This document shows positions 32,998 to 37,262 of a DNA stretch of 37,262 bases, piece after piece (the stretch's first letter is position 1; each line of letters begins with the position of its first letter). Location of the stretch: assembly GCF_025821625.1 (NCBI RefSeq), contig NZ_JACKSH010000039.1, forward strand, positions 63,443 to 100,704. The letters are read 5' to 3'. This DNA is from Mycolicibacterium pyrenivorans (lineage in GTDB: Bacteria; Actinomycetota; Actinomycetes; Mycobacteriales; Mycobacteriaceae). The notes below the pieces were generated by a model. That model was not told the origin of the DNA. It ran no database searches and saw only the letters and a list, made by a program, of their open reading frames with translations. The position numbers and the translations under genes were made by a program.

Positions 32998-33060
32998 CGC
33001 CGGAATTGCATTCCAGCAGGTCGTAACCCGCATTCTTACTGCTGGAATGCAATTCCGGCG
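32998..33060. repeat. Long perfect hairpin with nested palindromes
   Basis: The 22-base arm at 32998-33019 is exactly complementary to 33039-33060, with a 19-base loop. Within each arm GGAAT-N3-ATTCC is itself palindromic, so the element contains two facing copies of a 13-base dyad. There is no T-run on either side, so it is not a standard intrinsic terminator, though it could stop or stabilise the fpg transcript. It could also be a paired operator or a dispersed palindromic repeat unit. Confidence 0.75.
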
Positions 33061-33106
33061 GGGAGACGATTACTCGGCACTTGTCTAACTCGGTTATCCT
33101 GCCCGC

Positions 33107-33856
33107 ATGACTCGGCAGAAGATCCTGATCACCGGTGCCAGCTCGGGGCTAGGTGCGGGAATGGCCCGCCAATTCGCCGCGAAGGGCCGTGACCTGGCGC
33201 TGTGCGCGCGTCGCGTCGACAACCTCGATGAGTTGAGGGCCGAACTCACCGCCCGCCATCCCAACATCAAGGTCGCCGTGGCGGCGCTGGACGTCAACGA
33301 TCACGAGCAGGTGCCGAAGGTCTTCGGGGAGCTCTCCGACGAACTCGGCGGGATCGACTGCGTCATCGTCAACGCAGGCATCGGCAAGGGCTACCCGCTC
33401 GGCGGGGGCAAGCCGTGGGCCAACAAGGCCACGATCGAAACCAATCTCGTTGCGGCACTGGTGCAGATCGAGACGGCGATGGAGATGTTCAAGAAGGCGG
33501 GCGAGGGGCATCTGGTGTTGGTGGCCTCGGTGCTGGGCAATGTCGGCGTGCCCGGGCACAAGGCCGCCTACTCCGCCAGCAAGGCGGGCGTGATCTCGCT
33601 CGGCCAGTCGCTGCGCGCCGAGTATCCCTCGGGCCCGATCAAGATCACCGTGCTCGAACCCGGCTACATCGAGTCGGAGATGACCGCGAAGTCCAACTCG
33701 ACCATGCTCATGGTGGATAACGAGACCGGCGTCAAGGCCATGGTCGACGCGATCGAGAAGGAGAAGGGCCGCGCCGTCGTCCCCGGGTGGCCGTGGTGGC
33801 CGCTCGTGGAGTTGATGAAGGTGCTGCCGCCCCGGTTCACCAACCGCTTCGCCTGA
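33107..33856 (+). CDS. Short-chain dehydrogenase/reductase (Rv0945-like)
   Basis: A 249-residue classical SDR. The cofactor loop TGASSGLG is at residues 9-16, NAG at 89-91, S141, and YSASK at Y155-K159. The C-terminus (GRAVVPGWPWWPLVELMKVLPPRFTNRFA) suits membrane-associated or lipid-acting mycobacterial SDRs. The basic residues of CARR after the second strand suggest NADP(H). ATG 33107 is preceded by no strong Shine-Dalgarno. Position between the glycosylase and pgi matches Rv0945 as I recall it. The substrate is not known. Confidence 0.88.
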   Translation: MTRQKILITGASSGLGAGMARQFAAKGRDLALCARRVDNLDELRAELTARHPNIKVAVAALDVNDHEQVPKVFGELSDELGGIDCVIVNAGIGKGYPLGGGKPWANKATIETNLVAALVQIETAMEMFKKAGEGHLVLVASVLGNVGVPGHKAAYSASKAGVISLGQSLRAEYPSGPIKITVLEPGYIESEMTAKSNSTMLMVDNETGVKAMVDAIEKEKGRAVVPGWPWWPLVELMKVLPPRFTNRFA

Positions 33857-33916
33857 ACAGTAGTCAATTACGCAGAACTGTCTATTCGGCGGTCCGGGTT
33901 TTCCTATTCTCGAACC

Positions 33917-35278
33917 ATGTCCGATCCGACGAGCGTGGATCGGCGGCGCGAAGAGCGCAGCTTCCACTTCGACCGCCACACCCCGCAGTACCGCGACCGA
34001 TTCGAAGAGATCACCGCGGAGATGCACGACCGGTGTCCGCTCGCGTGGACCGACACCTACGGCGGGCACTGGGTGGCTGCGGGTACGACGGAAGTCTTCG
34101 AACTCGCACGGTGCCCCCACGTCTCCAACGACAACGACGTGACCGGCGAACGCAACGGTTACACCGGCATCAACATCCCTCGCGGGGACTACAGCGCGGC
34201 CATCCGCGGCGGCATGCTGGAGATGGACGACCCCGAGCACCGGGAGTACCGCACCCCGCTCAACGCCTATCTGTCGCCCGCCGCGGTGCAACGGTGGGTC
34301 CCTGTCGTCGACGAGATCGTCAAGGCCTGCCTGGACGAGAAGATCGAGGAGGGCCGGATCGACTTCGTCGACGACCTGGCCAACATCGTCCCCGCGGTGC
34401 TCACCCTCGGACTGTTGGGCGTCCCGCTGAAGGACTGGGAGATCTATTGCGAGCCCGCCCACGCCATGGTGTACACCCCCGCCGACTCGCCTGACTTCCC
34501 CCGAGTCGCCGACCTGGCGATCGCTTCGGCCATGGGCATGATGCGCCACGTCGCCGAGATCCGGGAGACGCCGCGGCCCGGCCTGATCGACGCGCTGGTG
34601 CGGTGCCGGATCGACGGCGAACCGGCGCCGGACGCCGAGATCATGGGCATGCTGATGTTGCTGATCGGCGGCGGCTTCGACACCACCACCGCGCTGACGG
34701 CGCACGCGCTGGAGTGGCTCTCGCAGCACCCCGACGAACGCGAGCGCCTGAGCCGGGACCGTGACACGTTGCTCAACCCGGCGACCGAGGAGTTCCTGCG
34801 CTACTTCACGCCGGCCCCGGGGGACGGCCGCACCGTCGCGGCGGACCTCGAGGTCGACGGCGTCCTCCTCAAAGAGGGTGAGCGGCTCTGGCTGTCATGG
34901 GCGATGGCGAACCGCGACCCCGAGCTCTTCGAGAACCCCGACGAGCTGATCCTCGACCGGAAAGGCAACCGCCACTTCAGTTTCGGACTCGGTGTGCACC
35001 GGTGCATCGGCTCCAACGTCGCCCGGACCGTCTTCAAGTCGATGCTCACCGCAGTGCTCGACCGGATGCCCGACTTCCGTTGCGACCCCGACGGCGCCGT
35101 GCACTACGAGACGATCGGCGTCATCCAGGGCATGCAGCATCTGCCCGCGACGTTCACGCCGGGACCTCGGCTCGGGCCCGGCCTCGATGCCACGCTCGAC
35201 AAGCTGCAGCGCATCTGCGACGAACAGCAGCTCGCGGCGCCCATCACCGTGCGCAAGGCTGCCGCGGTCATCGACTGA
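33917..35278 (+). CDS. Cytochrome P450
   Basis: A 453-residue soluble bacterial P450. The I-helix oxygen-binding segment is GGGFDTTT (251-258), with Asp-Thr-Thr in place of AGxxTT. The ExxR of helix K is E292-F-L-R295, and the haem loop is FSFGLGVHRCIG with C363 as thiolate ligand. There is no membrane anchor. It is about 40 residues longer than the 400-420 typical of the class, with an acidic Leu-rich C-terminal tail. No ferredoxin or reductase gene adjoins it. It seems inserted between the SDR and pgi genes. The substrate is unknown. Confidence 0.92.
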   Translation: MSDPTSVDRRREERSFHFDRHTPQYRDRFEEITAEMHDRCPLAWTDTYGGHWVAAGTTEVFELARCPHVSNDNDVTGERNGYTGINIPRGDYSAAIRGGMLEMDDPEHREYRTPLNAYLSPAAVQRWVPVVDEIVKACLDEKIEEGRIDFVDDLANIVPAVLTLGLLGVPLKDWEIYCEPAHAMVYTPADSPDFPRVADLAIASAMGMMRHVAEIRETPRPGLIDALVRCRIDGEPAPDAEIMGMLMLLIGGGFDTTTALTAHALEWLSQHPDERERLSRDRDTLLNPATEEFLRYFTPAPGDGRTVAADLEVDGVLLKEGERLWLSWAMANRDPELFENPDELILDRKGNRHFSFGLGVHRCIGSNVARTVFKSMLTAVLDRMPDFRCDPDGAVHYETIGVIQGMQHLPATFTPGPRLGPGLDATLDKLQRICDEQQLAAPITVRKAAAVID

Positions 35279-35326
35279 GCTGCGGCCACACTTGACAAAT
35301 CGTTGGGTTTTCCCCCGATTGATTAG

Positions 35327-35497
35327 GTGAGTCCGGTAAGGCGAGGGAAAACGTTCCCGATATACAACCGCATCGGTGTGCTCCGCGCCGAACGGAAGAT
35401 GAGTCGGGCGCAGCTCGCTGACCTCATCGACGTCGGTCAACCACAGCGTGACCAGCGGCACCGAAATCACGCGCTGCGGCCGCGCTCCGTGCGGTAG
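35327..35497 (+). pseudogene. Truncated XRE-type (HTH_3) regulator
   Basis: A 56-codon frame from GTG 35327 reads MSPVRRGKTFPIYNRIGVLRA then ERKMSRAQLADLIDV. This is the N-terminus of the short XRE regulators that continue with VN.QTV..LERG. Instead it runs into [20 protein letters not shown] and stops at TAG inside the pgi 3' end. The recognition helix and wing are lost, so it cannot bind DNA in the normal way. A TTGACA hexamer lies at 35292-35297. I read it as a gene truncated by the junction with pgi. Confidence 0.55.
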
Positions 35498-37155
35498 CGG
35501 CGCACCAGGGCGTCCGTCGACGAGTCGGTCTGCTCTGCGGGTGAGGTGTCACTGGTGATCACCGGCAGCAGCGCCTTGGCCTGGGTCTTGCCCAGCTCCA
35601 CGCCCCACTGGTCGAACGAGTCGATGCCCCAGATGACGCCCTCGACGAACACCTGGTGCTCGTAGAGCGCGATCAGCTGGCCGACCACAGACGGCGTCAG
35701 CTTGGTCCCCAGGATCGACGTGCTCGGACGATTGCCGGGCATCACCTTGTGCGGCACCACCTCGGGGGCGGTGCCCGCTGGGAGATCTCGGATGATCTCC
35801 GCCGCATCTCTGCCGAACGCCAGCACCTGTGTCTGGGCGAAGAAGTTGCTCATGAGCAGGTCGTGCATGCTGCCGGTGCCGTCGGCGGTGGGCAGGTCGT
35901 CGGTGGGCTCGCTGAACCCGATGAAGTCGGCGGGAACCAGCCGGGTGCCCTGGTGCAACAGTTGGTAGAAGGCGTGCTGGCCGTTGGTGCCCGGTTCGCC
36001 CCAGAAGATCTCGCCCGTATCGGAGGTGACCGGGGTGCCGTCGGCGCGCACCGACTTGCCGTTGGACTCCATCGTCAGCTGCTGCAGGTAGGCCGCGAAC
36101 CGCGACAGATCGTTCGAATACGGCAGCACCGCACGGATTCCGGCGTCGAAGAAGTTGTTGTACCAGAGGCCGATGAGGCCGAGCAGCACTGGGGCGTTGG
36201 CCTCGAGCGGCGCGGTCCGGAAGTGCTCGTCCACGAGGTGGAAACCGGCGAGGAACTCCGCGAACCGCTCGCGGCCGATCACCGCCATCACCGACAGCCC
36301 GATCGCCGAGTCCACCGAATAGCGCCCGCCGACCCAGTCCCAGAACCCGAACATGTTGGCGGTGTCGATACCGAAGTCGTCGACCAGCTTGCTGTTCGTC
36401 GACACCGCGACGAAGTGCTTGGACACCGCGTCCTGTCCGGCACCGCCGCCGAGTCCGTCAATCAGCCAGCGGCGCGCCGCGGTGGCGTTGGTCAGCGTCT
36501 CCAACGTGGAGAACGTCTTCGACGCGATGACGAAAAGCGTTGTCGCCGGGTCGAGTCCGTCGAGTTTGGCGACGAGATCGGCCGGGTCGACGTTGGAGAC
36601 GAACCGGGCCGAGATGCCGGCGTCGGCGTAGTGCCGCAACGCCTGGTACACCATCACCGGACCCAGATCCGAACCGCCGATGCCGATGTTGACCACCGTC
36701 GTGATGCGCTCACCGGTCGCGCCCACCCACTGGCCGCCGCGCAGCCGGTCGGTGAACTCACCCATGCGGTCGAGAACCTCGTGGACGTCGGCGACGACGT
36801 CCTGGCCGTCGACCTCCAGCGCGGCCCCGCGCGGCAGTCGCAGCGCGGTGTGCAACACGGCCCGGTTCTCGGAGGTGTTGATGTGCGCACCGGAGAACAT
36901 CGCATCGCGGCGTTCCGTGAGGCGGGCGATGCGGGCGAGATCGAGCAGCAACGTCAGTGTGTCGCGCGTGATGCGGTGTTTGCTGTAGTCGATGTAGAGG
37001 TCGCCGACCGTCAGCGTCAGCTCGCTTCCGCGGGCGGGATCCTGGGCGAACAGGTCGCGCAGATGGGTGGCGCCGATCTCGTCGTGATGCCGGGAGAGTG
37101 CCTGCCATGCCGGAGTGGTGGTGACGTCGGGGATGTGGGAGGTCTCAGAACCCAT
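35467..37155 (-). CDS. pgi: Glucose-6-phosphate isomerase
   Basis: A 562-residue phosphoglucose isomerase of glycolysis and gluconeogenesis in the cytoplasm. Signatures are [13 protein letters not shown] (phosphate site), [16 protein letters not shown], the catalytic Glu and His region [18 protein letters not shown], and the C-terminal [15 protein letters not shown]. Length is normal for the long bacterial form. ATG 37155 gives [11 protein letters not shown]. The gene's upstream side is occupied within 35 bases by the end of a probable transposase gene, so its promoter context may be altered. Its 3' end overlaps the XRE remnant. Confidence 0.96.
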   Translation of the reverse strand: MGSETSHIPDVTTTPAWQALSRHHDEIGATHLRDLFAQDPARGSELTLTVGDLYIDYSKHRITRDTLTLLLDLARIARLTERRDAMFSGAHINTSENRAVLHTALRLPRGAALEVDGQDVVADVHEVLDRMGEFTDRLRGGQWVGATGERITTVVNIGIGGSDLGPVMVYQALRHYADAGISARFVSNVDPADLVAKLDGLDPATTLFVIASKTFSTLETLTNATAARRWLIDGLGGGAGQDAVSKHFVAVSTNSKLVDDFGIDTANMFGFWDWVGGRYSVDSAIGLSVMAVIGRERFAEFLAGFHLVDEHFRTAPLEANAPVLLGLIGLWYNNFFDAGIRAVLPYSNDLSRFAAYLQQLTMESNGKSVRADGTPVTSDTGEIFWGEPGTNGQHAFYQLLHQGTRLVPADFIGFSEPTDDLPTADGTGSMHDLLMSNFFAQTQVLAFGRDAAEIIRDLPAGTAPEVVPHKVMPGNRPSTSILGTKLTPSVVGQLIALYEHQVFVEGVIWGIDSFDQWGVELGKTQAKALLPVITSDTSPAEQTDSSTDALVRRYRTERGRSA

Positions 37156-37162
37156 GTGCAGA

Positions 37163-37262
37163 ACCCTAGATGAGTGATTCCAAGGGTTAGTGGTCGTAGG
37201 CGGTCAGTGATCGGCGGACGGTGGCGCCGATGGTGTCGTTGTGCCAGATGGCTGCGGTGAGC
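37163..37262 (-). mobile_element. End of a probable insertion sequence (transposase C-terminus)
   Basis: From the right edge the minus strand reads [24 protein letters not shown] and stops at TAA (37187-37189). This C-terminal pattern (AAIWHN...RSL.AYDH) is familiar to me from DDE transposases, probably IS982-like, but I cannot confirm the family from 24 residues. Between the stop and pgi, AACCCT and AGGGTT (about 37172 and 37183) form a short inverted repeat that may belong to the element's terminus. The rest of the element is outside the window. Confidence 0.45.

Noticed and set aside
32998..33060. Rho-independent terminator after the DNA glycosylase gene
   Set aside because: The stem is perfect but lacks a T-run on either strand and carries nested palindromes, so I list it as a repeat of unknown role.
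33149..34729. 526-codon minus-strand frame opposite the SDR and P450
   Set aside because: His/Arg/Asp-rich shadow spanning two genes with clear catalytic motifs.
35656..37173. 505-codon plus-strand frame opposite pgi
   Set aside because: Shadow of pgi; no family motif.

Overview
This is a GC-rich actinobacterial chromosome segment, most likely from a rapidly growing mycobacterium (Mycolicibacterium type). The basis is the codon use, the many GTG and TTG starts, a perfect KstR-type operator, an F420-dependent LLM oxidoreductase, an AurF/DUF4873 gene pair, and an Fpg - SDR - pgi order that I recall as the Rv0944-Rv0945-Rv0946c neighbourhood of M. tuberculosis. Coding density is very high, no gene-free stretch exceeds 300 bases, and many neighbours overlap by ATGA or GTGA. 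I saw no rRNA, tRNA or CRISPR.

Region 1 (1-1934) holds a gene tail, then a minus-strand run of VOC protein, helix-hairpin-helix protein and RNase HI, and a small acidic protein of unknown function. Region 2 (2021-16156) is an aromatic-catabolism island able to take benzoate to the TCA cycle. On the minus strand are catR-catB-catA-catC. Diverging from catR are benA, benB and one very long gene that fuses the BenC reductase, a GntR-type FCD ligand-binding domain and the BenD diol dehydrogenase. These are followed by a LuxR/LAL regulator (benR type). Convergent to it are pcaF-pcaD-pcaI-pcaJ. The chemistry runs benzoate to cis-diol (BenABC), catechol (BenD), cis,cis-muconate (CatA), muconolactone (CatB), enol-lactone (CatC), beta-ketoadipate (PcaD), its CoA ester (PcaIJ), then acetyl-CoA plus succinyl-CoA (PcaF). 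The catR/benA intergenic region contains three palindromic elements. A second LysR regulator diverges from pcaF.

Region 3 (17059-19951) holds an MFS exporter coupled to a shrunken KDPG-aldolase-like protein, divergent from a ROK regulator. Region 4 (20043-28981) is a carotenoid cluster: idi on the plus strand, then on the minus strand crtE-crtI-crtB, a 24-codon remnant that looks like a deleted lycopene cyclase (crtYc), a crtT-like methyltransferase, crtU and a Rieske/DUF5914 protein. A glycosyltransferase diverges from crtE. Aromatic-ring carotenoids would be expected, but the cyclase step appears lost here.

Region 5 (28990-37262) holds a KstR-box LLM oxidoreductase, an AurF-like diiron oxygenase with a DUF4873 partner, a small membrane protein, an Fpg/Nei DNA glycosylase, a long perfect hairpin, an SDR, a cytochrome P450, a truncated XRE-type regulator, pgi, and the tail of a probable transposase at the right edge.

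The strongest candidates for something new are the BenC-FCD-BenD fusion with its repeat linker, the apparent precise deletion of lycopene cyclase inside a translationally coupled operon, the Rieske protein coupled to crtU, and several well-formed but unassigned palindromes.
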